Assembly (NCBI RefSeq): GCF_028816455.1
Contig: NZ_CP118246.1
Location: 3,238,501-3,302,500, forward strand
Direction: 5' to 3'
Length of the DNA stretch: 64,000 nucleotides
Origin: Devosia algicola
Lineage (GTDB): Bacteria > Pseudomonadota > Alphaproteobacteria > Rhizobiales > Devosiaceae
The notes under the pieces were generated by a model. The model was not told the DNA's origin, did not search any database, and saw only the letters and a program-made list of their open reading frames with translations. A program made the position numbers and the translations under genes. Shown here piece after piece: positions 48,964-57,997 of this stretch. Every line of letters starts with the position of its first letter. Positions within the stretch are counted from its first letter, which is position 1.

Positions 48964-49473
48964 TCATTTGCGGAATTCCTCTTCATCGTCCCAGCTTGCA
49001 TAGCCGAAGGTTTCCGGCTCCTGGCTTTGCCAGGGCGAGACTTGGGAGCGGCTGGCTTGATGAGTGATCTGCTGAGCAGGAGGTAGGACTTCCGCCTCTG
49101 CCTGCTCGGCCTTGGAATCCGCTGTAAGCACTTCCCAGCCTAAAGACCCAGCCACATATCCAAACAGGAACATGTGCGGCAGGTAGGACCAGACGACGCC
49201 GAGGCTGAAGGCCACATCACAGAAGTAGATGAATGCAGGCACCAGCCACATGCCGATTGTGCCGCGCAGAAGAAACCAACTGGCTTCCTCGGTGGTCAAC
49301 TCCCACTTACCGATCCGCAGTGGTTTGAAGCAGGCGACCACACAAAGGAGCGACAGAACGAAGGTGATGAACGCGGCGACGGCAAACAGGAAGAGAGCAA
49401 AGAAGGCAAAGCCCGCCACGATGATGGCAAGGCCAGCGCCAGCAGTGGACGTATCATTGTTGTTGGACGACAT
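48964..49473 (-). CDS. Hypothetical membrane protein of the mobilisation operon
   Basis: A 169-residue membrane protein beginning MSSNNNDTSTAGAGLAIIVA. Four hydrophobic helices are visible (IIVAGFAFFALFLFAVAAFI, FVLSLLCVVACF, GMWLVPAFIYFCDVAFSLG, LPHMFLFGYVAGSLG), with an acidic, Gln-rich cytoplasmic tail. The open frame extends further upstream to 49533, but ATG 49473 is the sensible start. It may replace the missing membrane part of the coupling protein next door; that is inference. Confidence 0.65.
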   Translation of the reverse strand: MSSNNNDTSTAGAGLAIIVAGFAFFALFLFAVAAFITFVLSLLCVVACFKPLRIGKWELTTEEASWFLLRGTIGMWLVPAFIYFCDVAFSLGVVWSYLPHMFLFGYVAGSLGWEVLTADSKAEQAEAEVLPPAQQITHQASRSQVSPWQSQEPETFGYASWDDEEEFRK

Positions 49474-49498
49474 GATCGTATCTCCGAAATGGAAGGGA

Positions 49499-50775
49499 TT
49501 ATCGTTCGAGCCGCAGGCCGAGGGACACATCACGCGCTAGACCCTGCGACTGGTCTTTGACTCGCGTGAATTTGAGGTAGCGCCCGACATCTTCGCGCAG
49601 GCTCCAAGAGCTGCTTTGCTTGAGCGCTACGGAGTTGCTTGAAGTCGGATTGCAGGACGGCGCGCTCGTCGCGCTGGGCATCGATGAGCTGCTGGCGTTC
49701 CTGGCTGTGCCGGAGCGCCGTGTCTTTGGCTTCCAGGCTCGTTGGAGCGTCGCACCTCCTGATATTGTCCGGTGATGCGGTGCCAGAGACCGCGCAAGCC
49801 CGTTGGCAGGCGCGCGGCGCGCTCTTTAGTTTCGGCTTCCCACTGGACGGCTTGCCTGCCTTCGGCATCGGCGCGCGCCTTGCGGTGCGCGTCCGTCATT
49901 TCGGCTTTCTTCTGGGCAAGCAGGGTCGCACGGCGCTGGAACTCTTGCCGCGATTCATCGACATGCCGCCGTATGGCAGGCGTCATGCGCTCGCCAATGA
50001 CAGCCTTGGTTTCATCCACGGACTTGAGCTTGTCGCCATCGCCGAGGCGATCCCGAACCTCTTTGGTTTTGAGGTCGAGCATCTTGGGGAGCGAATAGAC
50101 TTCGCCCTGATGGTCGAGGATAACAAAGCCGCGCTTGTCACCCTTGGCGAGAAAGAAGCCGCGATCCTGCAAAGCGCCCTCGAAAGACGCCTGATTGTCA
50201 GAGCGCTTCCAGCAATCCTGCAAGGCGCTCTTAAGCCAGCGCGGCTCCATGCCCTGGCGTTTGGCTTGCTGCCATTCAGCGAGTGTGAAGTTGGTAGGAT
50301 TGCGCTCGGCTGCATTCTCCAGGCCGCGCGGCATTTTCCAGCCGTGCTCAAGATAGAGATCGCGTGATACGCTCATGAGCTTTGTTTTGTAAAAGCTCAT
50401 TTGCTTGGCGGTCATGGTCTCCGCATCGATGCGGCTCCACACGCAATGCGCATGGCGGCGGCCTTCTTTTTCGTGGAAGACGATGGCGCGCGGCTGATCC
50501 TTGAGGCCCAGCCGATCTTCGATGCGGCCAATCGTGTTCTCGAACTCTTCGACGGATACACGGGCGTCTTCAGGCGGACTTAGGGAGAGCGAGAAGAGAT
50601 ATTGCTGGCACTTTGTGCCTTGGCTGATGGCTTCGGCTTCCTTGAACGCACCTTTGAGATTGTCGGACGCAAAGCCCCGCAGCTCGTGCAGCTTTACGTG
50701 CTCATTGTCATCCATGCGCATGAGGTGGACGGCCAGGTCCTGGCCGCCGCCGCGCTGTGAGGCTTTGAGGATCAT
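49499..50775 (-). CDS. MobA/VirD2-like relaxase, frameshifted at C-terminus
   Basis: A relaxase of about 425 residues that nicks the transfer origin and leads single-stranded DNA. The N-terminal domain holds a motif-I-like RGGGQDLAVHLMRM region and the metal-binding His motif AIVFHEKEGRRHAHCVWSRI near residues 98-117 (His-x-His with upstream His). DFRLYLEHGWKMPRG-like and NFTLAEWQQAKRQGMEPRWL segments follow, and then a long coiled coil. The frame breaks near 49750 and 49610; the true end reads EDVGRYLKFTRVKDQSQGL and stops at 49499. It overlaps the mobC gene by four bases. Confidence 0.82.
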
Positions 50776-51251
50776 GGCTGATCCTCCGAGCGGTATCCGA
50801 GCGCGCTGAACAGCAGGCGGCGCATCAGGCGCACATCCTGGAGGGCGGCGAGCAGTTCGGCTTCGGTTTCAGGGGTGATCGGCAACACGCCGATATTCAC
50901 GGCATGGGCAATCTGGGCCAGATTGCTGGAAAGGTGAGAGCGACCCAGCAGCGCCAGTGCCTGCGCAAGCGCCTCCCTGTCCTGTATGGATAGGCCCTTC
51001 CGGCGCTTGCGCTCCACGACCACCGAGCCGAGAAGTTTGGCTTTGATGTATTGCCCCAGCGGAGCGCCCGCAGCCTCAACAGCTAAGCGGGCGCGGTCAG
51101 CATCGCTCAGGCGTATGGAAAATGGCGCCGGACGTTTGGGCTTTTCGATTGCCTCAGGTGGCACGACGGCGGGAGTTATCGCAGCTTGAGATGCGAGGGC
51201 GTCTGCCACCACGTTGCGCGCGGCGTTGAATTTTGGTGTGAGCTTGGACAT
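50772..51251 (-). CDS. mobC: MobC-like mobilisation accessory protein
   Basis: A 159-residue protein. The middle, about residues 43-75, reads PAPFSIRLSDADRARLAVEA and APLGQYIKAKLLGS, a ribbon-helix-helix DNA-binding segment as in MobC proteins that help the relaxase at the transfer origin. The C-terminal half is helical (LSSNLAQIAHAVNIGVLPIT), typical of the family. A GTG at 51260 is an alternative start. It is the first gene of the mobilisation operon, with a candidate transfer origin just upstream. Confidence 0.78.
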   Translation of the reverse strand: MSKLTPKFNAARNVVADALASQAAITPAVVPPEAIEKPKRPAPFSIRLSDADRARLAVEAAGAPLGQYIKAKLLGSVVVERKRRKGLSIQDREALAQALALLGRSHLSSNLAQIAHAVNIGVLPITPETEAELLAALQDVRLMRRLLFSALGYRSEDQP

Positions 51252-51276
51252 GACCCGCACCTCACAAAGAGGGCGG

Positions 51277-51300
51277 CGTTGGCTTGGCCAACGAAGTGTC
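51277..51300. promoter_or_regulatory. Candidate transfer origin (oriT)
   Basis: A perfect inverted repeat, CGTTGGC (51277-51283) and GCCAACG (51287-51293) with a 3-base loop, lies 26 bases upstream of the mobC start and is followed by AAGTGTCCTTT. MOB-Q-type origins have such a repeat followed by a TAAGTGCGCCCT-like nick region, which this resembles in part. The position upstream of mobC and the relaxase fits. Confidence 0.45.
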
Positions 51301-51412
51301 CTTTAAAATCTGCTCCCACTGAGCAAGTTCGGTGAAGATTTGGTTTGACTGGTCGCCGGAAAGGCGCACCATTTCTCTGTTCGCTAAACCCCGCGATGGT
51401 GGTCATGCGAAC

Positions 51413-52447
51413 CTACCCGCCCGGCGGTCCGTCGCTTTCCCCCTCGACCAGTTCCATCGGCCAGATCATGTGCACGGCGCCGAGCGGATATTGCGCCTGA
51501 AACTGGGGCATAACCGCCAGCAGCGATTCTGCCAGCGATCCGCCAAGTTCATGCAGTGACATTCGAAAGCAAGTAAGCCGTGGCGACAGGAAACGCGAGC
51601 GTGGCGACTCTCTGAAGCCGATTACCGCCATATCTTTGCCCACCCGCAGTTGCGCCTCGCTCAACCGCCGATAGAGCCCAATTGCCATTAATTCGTAAAC
51701 TAGCAGTATCGCCGTTGGCCGCTCGGACAGGCCCAGCAACTGATCGCCCGCAACATACCCGCCCTGTTCTGTGGTTTTCGCATAAATCACCAAATCAGGA
51801 TCGAACGGTAGCCCGTGCCGACGCAGTGCCGTCTTGTAACCGTCCAGAAAGATTGAGCCCAAATTGACGTCAGTCGGCGGTACCGCCACAGCTATGCGCC
51901 GATGTGACTGGCCCACCAGCCGGTCGATTGCCCGATTTGCGACACCTTCGAAGTCGAGGTCGATCCAGGCGTGGCTATCGCCAAATCCCGCGCGCCCCAT
52001 GGTGACAAATGGGATGTCGGCGCCCGACAAAAGCGCGATGCGCGGATCCCTGTGCTGCGTTGCCGACAGAATCATCGCGTCGACCAGTTGTCGCGCCACC
52101 ATGCGCTGCAAATAGTCATTTGGATCTTCCTCGCTGGGGCAGGGCAGGACCAACAGGTCAAGGCTTTGGCGTGACAACACCGACTGCAGGCCATCGATCA
52201 GGCCGAGAAAGAAATTGTCGCTGTTGGCAGCGGTTTCAGGGCTGGATTCAATCATCAAACCGACAGCGCCAGTGGACCCCTTTCGAAGCGAGCGCCCTGC
52301 CTGATTGGGCTCATATCCAAGTTCGACAGCAGCAGCCAGCACGCGTTTGCGCGTTTCCTCGTTCACGTCCGGTTTGCCGTTAAGCGCCCGCGATACCGTG
52401 CCGATGGAAATGTTCAGATGCTTGGCGAGCCGCCGGATGCCTTTCAT
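51413..52447 (-). CDS. LacI-family transcriptional regulator
   Basis: A roughly 344-residue repressor. The N-terminal helix-turn-helix reads GIRRLAKHLNISIGTVSRAL, followed by the hinge and a periplasmic-binding-like ligand domain (GAVGLMIESSPETAANSDNF, RAIDRLVGQSHRRIAVAVPP). ATG 52447 starts right at the HTH; ATG 52471 in frame adds eight residues. It is divergent from the oxidoreductase gene, and a perfect LacI-type operator lies between them, so it most likely represses that operon until a sugar binds. It is the first gene to the right of the mobilisable island. Confidence 0.92.
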   Translation of the reverse strand: MKGIRRLAKHLNISIGTVSRALNGKPDVNEETRKRVLAAAVELGYEPNQAGRSLRKGSTGAVGLMIESSPETAANSDNFFLGLIDGLQSVLSRQSLDLLVLPCPSEEDPNDYLQRMVARQLVDAMILSATQHRDPRIALLSGADIPFVTMGRAGFGDSHAWIDLDFEGVANRAIDRLVGQSHRRIAVAVPPTDVNLGSIFLDGYKTALRRHGLPFDPDLVIYAKTTEQGGYVAGDQLLGLSERPTAILLVYELMAIGLYRRLSEAQLRVGKDMAVIGFRESPRSRFLSPRLTCFRMSLHELGGSLAESLLAVMPQFQAQYPLGAVHMIWPMELVEGESDGPPGG

Positions 52448-52582
52448 GTGTCTGCTCTTGTCCTCATTCATTGGCGCCTCAGTGCTCTTCGCATGGATGG
52501 ACCCTGCCGCCTAGAGGAGGCCGATGGCGGGGTCGATGCGCCGACGCACGCTCAACATTGGAGAAAATTGCGGCGACGCCCA

Positions 52583-52629
52583 TTGACAGCAATATTCACC
52601 TGCAATAGTTTTCGTAAACGTTTACGGAA
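52583..52629 (+). promoter_or_regulatory. Promoter with LacI-type operator
   Basis: A consensus TTGACA (52583-52588) is followed 17 bases later by a weak -10 (TAGTTT, 52606-52611), and directly after it by the perfect 14-base palindrome CGTAAACGTTTACG (52613-52626). That palindrome, centred on ACGT with AAAC/GTTT arms, is a typical LacI-family operator. It would block the promoter of the oxidoreductase-isomerase-ABC operon. Confidence 0.8.
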
Positions 52630-52689
52630 CAATTTTGCACCAGTGCTGCACAGACGGCAAGGCAATAGGTGGTCCGTCGGGAGGAAATC

Positions 52690-53724
52690 ATGATATTTCG
52701 CGCTGTGCTCGTCGGATGTGGTTCCATGTCCAAGGGATGGCTTGAGGCGATAACCAGCAGCGACCTGCTCAAGGGGCGGATCAGAATTGTCGGCCTTGTT
52801 GATCTCGACCCAGCGACGGCAGCAGCGCGCGCCGCCGAGTTCGGGTTGCATGACGCAGTCATTGGCCATGACTTGGGCGAAATCCTTTCTCAAACCCAGC
52901 CGGACCTGATGTTTGACGTCGTCATCCCGGACGCTAGGCGCGCCGTGGTGGAAACCGGCCTGCGCCACAATTGCCATGTCCTGAGTGAAAAGCCGATGGC
53001 ATCCTCGCTCGCGGACGCTCAGGCGTTGGTGGCGCTGGCGGCCGAAACCGGCCGCACCCACGCGATCGTTCAAAACCGGCGCTTCATTTCTGGTGTTCGG
53101 CGGATTCGCTCCATGCTCGATAGCGGCGTTCTGGGCGATCTCACCGCCCTGCATGGCGATTTTTTCATCGGCGCACACTTTGGTGGCTTTCGAGACCAGA
53201 TGCACAGTCCGCTACTGCTCGATATGGCCATCCACACGCTCGATGCTGCGCGCTTTATGGGTAACAAGGTCCCGCAATCCGTCTATTGCCTTGAAACCAA
53301 TCCGCGTGGCTCATGGTACGCGCAAGGCGCTGCGGCTAATGCCATTTTCGAAATGTCCGACGGTGTTGTGTTCAACTATCGCGGGTCATGGTGCGCTGAA
53401 GGCGCGCCGACCAGTTGGGAAGGCGCCTGGCGGATCATCGGCACTAGGGGCAGCTTGATTTGGGACGGGGCCGATAGCTTCGAGGCGCGGGTAACGGCCA
53501 ATGACGGTGGCTTCCTACGCGAGTTGCGACCAGTGCCAGTGCCCACCGCACCCGATCCTGACCAGACCCATGGCCACGCCAGTGTGTTGGCCGAATTCAT
53601 CTCGGCCATTGCTACCGGTCGGACGCCTGAAACGGACGGCAGCGACAATATCAAGAGCCTGGCCATGGTGTTTGCCGCGATCGAAAGCGCCAATACCCAG
53701 CGCCGCGTCAAAATCTGCGCATAA
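52690..53724 (+). CDS. Gfo/Idh/MocA-family oxidoreductase
   Basis: A 344-residue NAD(P)-dependent sugar or inositol oxidoreductase. The glycine loop is AVLVGCGSMSKGWLEAI, the EKP motif is HVLSEKPMASSLADAQALVA, and DMAIHTLDAARFMG holds the conserved Asp and His of the active site. ATG 52690 follows a GGGAGGAAATC ribosome site; upstream in-frame codons lack one. It is the first gene of a LacI-controlled operon, followed ten bases later by an isomerase-like gene. The substrate is probably the sugar brought in by the importer downstream. Confidence 0.88.
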   Translation: MIFRAVLVGCGSMSKGWLEAITSSDLLKGRIRIVGLVDLDPATAAARAAEFGLHDAVIGHDLGEILSQTQPDLMFDVVIPDARRAVVETGLRHNCHVLSEKPMASSLADAQALVALAAETGRTHAIVQNRRFISGVRRIRSMLDSGVLGDLTALHGDFFIGAHFGGFRDQMHSPLLLDMAIHTLDAARFMGNKVPQSVYCLETNPRGSWYAQGAAANAIFEMSDGVVFNYRGSWCAEGAPTSWEGAWRIIGTRGSLIWDGADSFEARVTANDGGFLRELRPVPVPTAPDPDQTHGHASVLAEFISAIATGRTPETDGSDNIKSLAMVFAAIESANTQRRVKICA

Positions 53725-53734
53725 GGACACAATA

Positions 53735-54637
53735 GTGAGCAACGCCGCCAAATCCATCCGCATCGGCACCATGATCCAGGCCACCCAGGGGCAGGCGGCG
53801 CAAAATATCGCCAATATTGCCGACCACGGTTTTGAAAGTTTTGAGCCATTTTTCTGGCAGACCACCAATGGCCAGGATCTGGCTGAACTGGGCAAGCGTT
53901 GTCGTGACGCAATCGGTGGCCGTGACATCACTATCTCGACGCTTGGCATGTTCGGCAATCCGCTCGAAGAACAATCCCTCGATCTGGAGACGTTACAGGG
54001 TTGGAAGGATTGTATCGACAATGCCCACCACTTTGGCGCCACCTGCATCGCTGGTTTCACGGGTCGAATCCGCAACAAACCACTGACCGATAGCCTGCCG
54101 CGCTACCGGCAGATATTTTCTGAATTGTCCCGGCGCGCCGCCGATAAGGGCGTAAAGATTGCCTTCGAAAACTGCGCCATGGAGGGCAATTGGGCGACGG
54201 GCGATTGGAACATCGCGCACAATCCCGACTCATGGGAGATGATTTTCAATGAAACGCCCGACGACAATGTCGGGTTGGAGTGGGAGCCATGCCATCAATT
54301 GGTCTATCTGATTGATCCGCTGCCCCAGATCCGAAAATGGGCCCACAAGTTCTTCCACGTCCACGGCAAGGACGCCACGGTCCGGTGGGAGGTCATTCGT
54401 GAGCATGGCGTGTTCGGCAAGGAAAAATTTGTCTTCATGCGCACACCCGGCTTCGGAGACAGCAATTGGGTCGATGTGATCTCCGAACTTCGTTTGGCTG
54501 GCTATGCCGGCGCCATCGATATCGAAGGTTGGCACGACCCGGTCTATCGCGATGAGTTGGAAATGACCGGGCAGGTCCATGCCCTCAATTATTTGAAAAA
54601 TTGCCGGGGAGACGGCTTTGTCGCCAACCCAGCCTGA
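53735..54637 (+). CDS. Xylose-isomerase-like TIM-barrel sugar isomerase/epimerase
   Basis: A roughly 300-residue AP-endonuclease-2/xylose-isomerase-like barrel. It begins at GTG 53735 with RIGTMIQATQGQAAQNIANI. Likely metal ligands are the Glu in VKIAFENCAMEGNW, the Glu in VGLEWEPCHQ, the His in FFHVHGKDAT and the Glu in IDIEGWHDPVY. The reading frame is open far upstream inside the previous gene, but those codons overlap a real gene. It probably isomerises or epimerises the sugar oxidised by the neighbour. Confidence 0.85.
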   Translation: MSNAAKSIRIGTMIQATQGQAAQNIANIADHGFESFEPFFWQTTNGQDLAELGKRCRDAIGGRDITISTLGMFGNPLEEQSLDLETLQGWKDCIDNAHHFGATCIAGFTGRIRNKPLTDSLPRYRQIFSELSRRAADKGVKIAFENCAMEGNWATGDWNIAHNPDSWEMIFNETPDDNVGLEWEPCHQLVYLIDPLPQIRKWAHKFFHVHGKDATVRWEVIREHGVFGKEKFVFMRTPGFGDSNWVDVISELRLAGYAGAIDIEGWHDPVYRDELEMTGQVHALNYLKNCRGDGFVANPA

Positions 54638-54715
54638 ACTTCGGCGGTGACCTAAACGAGGTCATGGTCGACGAACCTAATCAACCGCGGCCCGATCCGC
54701 ACATGGGAGGACTAA

Positions 54716-55975
54716 ATGCGCGTTCTATCAAAAATGGCCTTGGCGATTGGCGCCATGGCACTGGCAACCGGTGTAGTACACGCCGACAACAAGACATTCA
54801 GGATCTGGTGGTACGAAGCGGCCGACAGCGCAGCGGGCATCACCTGGACCCAGGCGCTTGATACTTTCAAGGCCGACCATCCTGATATCGACGTACAATT
54901 TGAACTCAAGACGTTCGATCAAATCACTAAGGCCGGCACGCTGATCCTCAATTCCAGCGAGGCGCCGGATCTGATGGAATACAACAAGGGCAATTCTGTC
55001 GCCGGTTTGGCGGCTTCACAAGGCCTGTTTACGGTGCTCGACGATGTTGCCAAGGAGCGCGGCTGGGACAAGGTTTTGACCGACGCCAGTAACCAGCTGA
55101 GCAGATATGACGAAAACGGCATATACGGCTCAGGCCCGCTGATCGGCGTTGCCAATTACGGTGAATATGTTTCGGTCTACTACAATAAGGAAATGTTTGC
55201 CGCCGAGAACATCAGTGTGCCCACAAGTTTGGCCGAACTTGAGGCAGACATGGACATTTTCGTCAAGAAGGGCATCACCCCAATTGCCGAAGCTGCCAAC
55301 GACTATCCGGCCCAGCATTTGATGTACGAACTGGCCTTGTCACAGGCCGACGCCGGTTGGGTCAGCGATTTCCAGGGCCTCAAGGCCCCGCTGGATACAG
55401 CGCCATTTCTATATGCGGGTCAAAAGCTGCAGGAATGGGTGGAAAAAGGCTATATTTCCAAGGACTCTACCGGTTTCAAGGCAGCAGACATGGCCAGTCA
55501 GTTCACCTCGGGCAAGTCCCCGATGGTGGTCACCGGCACCTGGTATGGTGCACCGTTTGCGGCCGCGATGGGCGACAATGTCGGCCAGTTCCTGTTCCCC
55601 GGCAATGTGATTTCCCCCGCCTCCACCGGTAATATCTGGGTCGTCCCTAAAAACGCCGAGAACAAGGATCTGGCCTACGATTTCATCGACATCACTCTGA
55701 GCAAGGAAAACCAGGCCCTGTTCGGCAATTCAGGCGGTCTGCCCATTGCCGCCGATCCCGCCATGGTGACCGATCCCGTGGGGCACGAAGAGGTGACATT
55801 GTTCAACCAATTGGTGGCCCAAAACGGACTTGGCTTCTATCCTGACTGGCCGGTGCCGGGCTACTACGACGTTGTGCTCCAGGCAACACAGGCGGTGATT
55901 TCAGGCACCGTGACCCCCGAGCAATTCGCCGAGCGGATGCAAAAACCATATGACGATGTTCAGTCAGACCAATAA
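54716..55975 (+). CDS. Sugar ABC transporter substrate-binding protein
   Basis: A 419-residue periplasmic binding protein with signal peptide MRVLSKMALAIGAMALATGV and likely cleavage after VHA. The mature protein starts DNKTFRIWWYEAADSAAGIT and has the family-1 fold, with GKSPMVVTGTWYGAPFAAAM as a typical hinge region. ATG 54716 follows GGGAGGA. It is third in the LacI-controlled operon and is followed by a stem-loop before the permeases. The frame is intact. Confidence 0.93.
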   Translation: MRVLSKMALAIGAMALATGVVHADNKTFRIWWYEAADSAAGITWTQALDTFKADHPDIDVQFELKTFDQITKAGTLILNSSEAPDLMEYNKGNSVAGLAASQGLFTVLDDVAKERGWDKVLTDASNQLSRYDENGIYGSGPLIGVANYGEYVSVYYNKEMFAAENISVPTSLAELEADMDIFVKKGITPIAEAANDYPAQHLMYELALSQADAGWVSDFQGLKAPLDTAPFLYAGQKLQEWVEKGYISKDSTGFKAADMASQFTSGKSPMVVTGTWYGAPFAAAMGDNVGQFLFPGNVISPASTGNIWVVPKNAENKDLAYDFIDITLSKENQALFGNSGGLPIAADPAMVTDPVGHEEVTLFNQLVAQNGLGFYPDWPVPGYYDVVLQATQAVISGTVTPEQFAERMQKPYDDVQSDQ

Positions 55976-56004
55976 CAGTAGGTCTGACAGAGCATAAGAT
56001 TGGG

Positions 56005-56026
56005 GCAGGGCGTGCGTGCGCCCTGC
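56005..56026 (+). terminator. Intercistronic stem-loop after the binding-protein gene
   Basis: Perfect 8-base arms GCAGGGCG (56005-56012) and CGCCCTGC (56019-56026) enclose a 6-base loop, about 30 bases past the stop. No T-run follows, so partial attenuation or mRNA protection is more likely than full termination. Confidence 0.65.
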
Positions 56027-56143
56027 GCCCTCGGGCATCGCACTAAGCGTAACGCTTACTGATGCAATGCTAAACCGGTCACTCATGCCAACCAAATATC
56101 AGTACTGGCAGGCCGGATAGACGAACCTTGAGGTGACACAGCG

Positions 56144-57052
56144 ATGGCCAACAGCATCGAACGAGCACGCGGACAGGCCGGATATTGGCTCTATCTGATC
56201 CCTGGGGCCATCGGCTTTGTCCTCATAATTTTCCTGCCTTTCATCATGAACACCGGTCTGAGCTTTTCCCGGTGGAAAGGTATCGGTCTGCCCAAATTCG
56301 TTGGTCTGAACAATTACATAAAGCTGATCAATGACGCCGCGTTCTGGGCCTCGCTGGAACACACAGTAGCATTTGTGGTCGCCATGGCGGTCATCCCGAC
56401 CATACTTGGAGTGTTCCTCGCTGCCATTCTGTTTGACTATATCAGCGCCCGTTTCGGAGAAGGATTATCGAGCTTTTTTCGGGCCGGCTTTTATCTGCCG
56501 CAGATACTGCCGATATCGGCCGCTGGTATTCTTTGGGGCTGGATCCTTAATCCTTTCGGTGTCCTCAACTCCATTCTTGAAGGCGTGGGTCTGCATGACC
56601 TGGCACAGAACTGGCTAGGCGATCCCCGGTTGGCCATCGGTGCTGTCATGGTGGTCATGGTCTGGCTGCAACTCGGCTACTGCCTTGTGGTTTTCATGGC
56701 CGGTTTGGCACGAGTTGACCCCTCCCTCAACGAAGCTGCGGAACTGGATGGGGCCACGTGGCTGCAACGGTTCTGGACCATCACCGTGCCACTATTGAAA
56801 CCCGAAATATTTGTCGTCGGGCTCACCACGACCATTGCCGCGCTCAAGGTGTTCGCGCCGATTTATGTGCTCACCTCTGGCGGCCCGGACAATTCGACGC
56901 TCGTTCCATCCTATTTCTCATACTACCATTTCTTTGCGACCAATCGCGTCGGCTATGGCGCTGCAATCACGACCGCCCAAATGCTGATGACCATCGTTCT
57001 GGGCATCATCTTTCTGCGGGTGCAGGCCCACCAAACCGAGAACGGGGCGTAA
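56144..57052 (+). CDS. Sugar ABC transporter permease (MalF/UgpA type)
   Basis: A 302-residue inner-membrane permease. The first helix is WLYLIPGAIGFVLIIFLPFI near residue 13, and further helices follow at the usual spacing. The EAA loop reads LNEAAELDGATWLQRFWTIT near residue 193. It partners the next permease and the ATPase. It begins at ATG 56144 after a GAGGTGACA stretch and ends two bases before the next start. Confidence 0.92.
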   Translation: MANSIERARGQAGYWLYLIPGAIGFVLIIFLPFIMNTGLSFSRWKGIGLPKFVGLNNYIKLINDAAFWASLEHTVAFVVAMAVIPTILGVFLAAILFDYISARFGEGLSSFFRAGFYLPQILPISAAGILWGWILNPFGVLNSILEGVGLHDLAQNWLGDPRLAIGAVMVVMVWLQLGYCLVVFMAGLARVDPSLNEAAELDGATWLQRFWTITVPLLKPEIFVVGLTTTIAALKVFAPIYVLTSGGPDNSTLVPSYFSYYHFFATNRVGYGAAITTAQMLMTIVLGIIFLRVQAHQTENGA

Positions 57053-57054
57053 TT

Positions 57055-57945
57055 ATGGACGAAGCTTCTGCGCCCCTGCGCGGCGTCGCAACACTCAAGA
57101 CCCGTACTGCTAATCCGGGCACCATGCACGGCGCCGGACGTTGGTGGGTACTCGCCGCCGTAACCATTGGTCTGCTGCTGTTTCTGGCACCGTTCGTTCT
57201 GGCCTTCTTCAACGCCATAAAAACGCCGGACGACTATGCCGCTCATGGTCCACTGGCTATTCCGCAAAGCTTTGATCTAAGCGCGCTGACTGCGTTTTGG
57301 ACCAATGTTGATTTCACTCGAAAGTTAATCAATAGCACGATCATCAGCGCGGCTACGGCGGTGTTCGCCGTATTGCTCAGCCTGCTCAACGCCTACGCCA
57401 TCGGCATTGGTCGCATCAAGGGGGGCAGTAAAATACTGATCCTCCTGCTGATCGGCATCATGATTCCGCAGGAGTCTCTGGTCTATCCAATCTACTACCT
57501 CTCCAAGTCGGTCGGTCTGTTCGATAGTCTTTGGGCCGTGATCATCGTTTTTTCTGTGTTGCAAAGCGCCTTCGGTACTTACCTGCTCGCCTCGGTCATG
57601 ACCACATTTCCGCGCGAGATCATTGAGGCCGCGGAAATGGATGGCGCGACGAATTGGCAAATATTGTGGACCATCGTCGTGCCGGTTCTCCGTCCGACGC
57701 TATCGGTGCTGGCCACTTTCTTTTTCATCTGGACCTGGAATGAGTTCCTGTTGCCACTCGTGTTGCTGGCCTCAAACAACAACCAGACCGTCTCAGTGTC
57801 GATGGGCGTGCTCAACGGGCAATATGTATCGACCCCAACCACCACCGCTGCGGCGGCACTGTTGGGGATAGCGCCAACGCTGATATTCTTTTTGATCTTC
57901 CAGCGCACATTGACCCGTGGTGTTGTCGTCGGAGCCATCAAATGA
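57055..57945 (+). CDS. Sugar ABC transporter permease (MalG/UgpE type)
   Basis: A 296-residue permease. The start ATG 57055 gives MDEASAPLRGVATLKTRTAN, then helix WWVLAAVTIGLLLFLAPFVL. The EAA loop is EIIEAAEMDGATNWQILWTI. The open frame begins upstream inside the previous gene, but the start chosen follows its stop immediately. It forms the membrane pore with the preceding gene. Confidence 0.92.
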   Translation: MDEASAPLRGVATLKTRTANPGTMHGAGRWWVLAAVTIGLLLFLAPFVLAFFNAIKTPDDYAAHGPLAIPQSFDLSALTAFWTNVDFTRKLINSTIISAATAVFAVLLSLLNAYAIGIGRIKGGSKILILLLIGIMIPQESLVYPIYYLSKSVGLFDSLWAVIIVFSVLQSAFGTYLLASVMTTFPREIIEAAEMDGATNWQILWTIVVPVLRPTLSVLATFFFIWTWNEFLLPLVLLASNNNQTVSVSMGVLNGQYVSTPTTTAAAALLGIAPTLIFFLIFQRTLTRGVVVGAIK

Positions 57946-57997
57946 CACCAAATTCAATCCCTTTTTGCCGTGCCGCCATCCCTGCAGGAGTTGCCAA

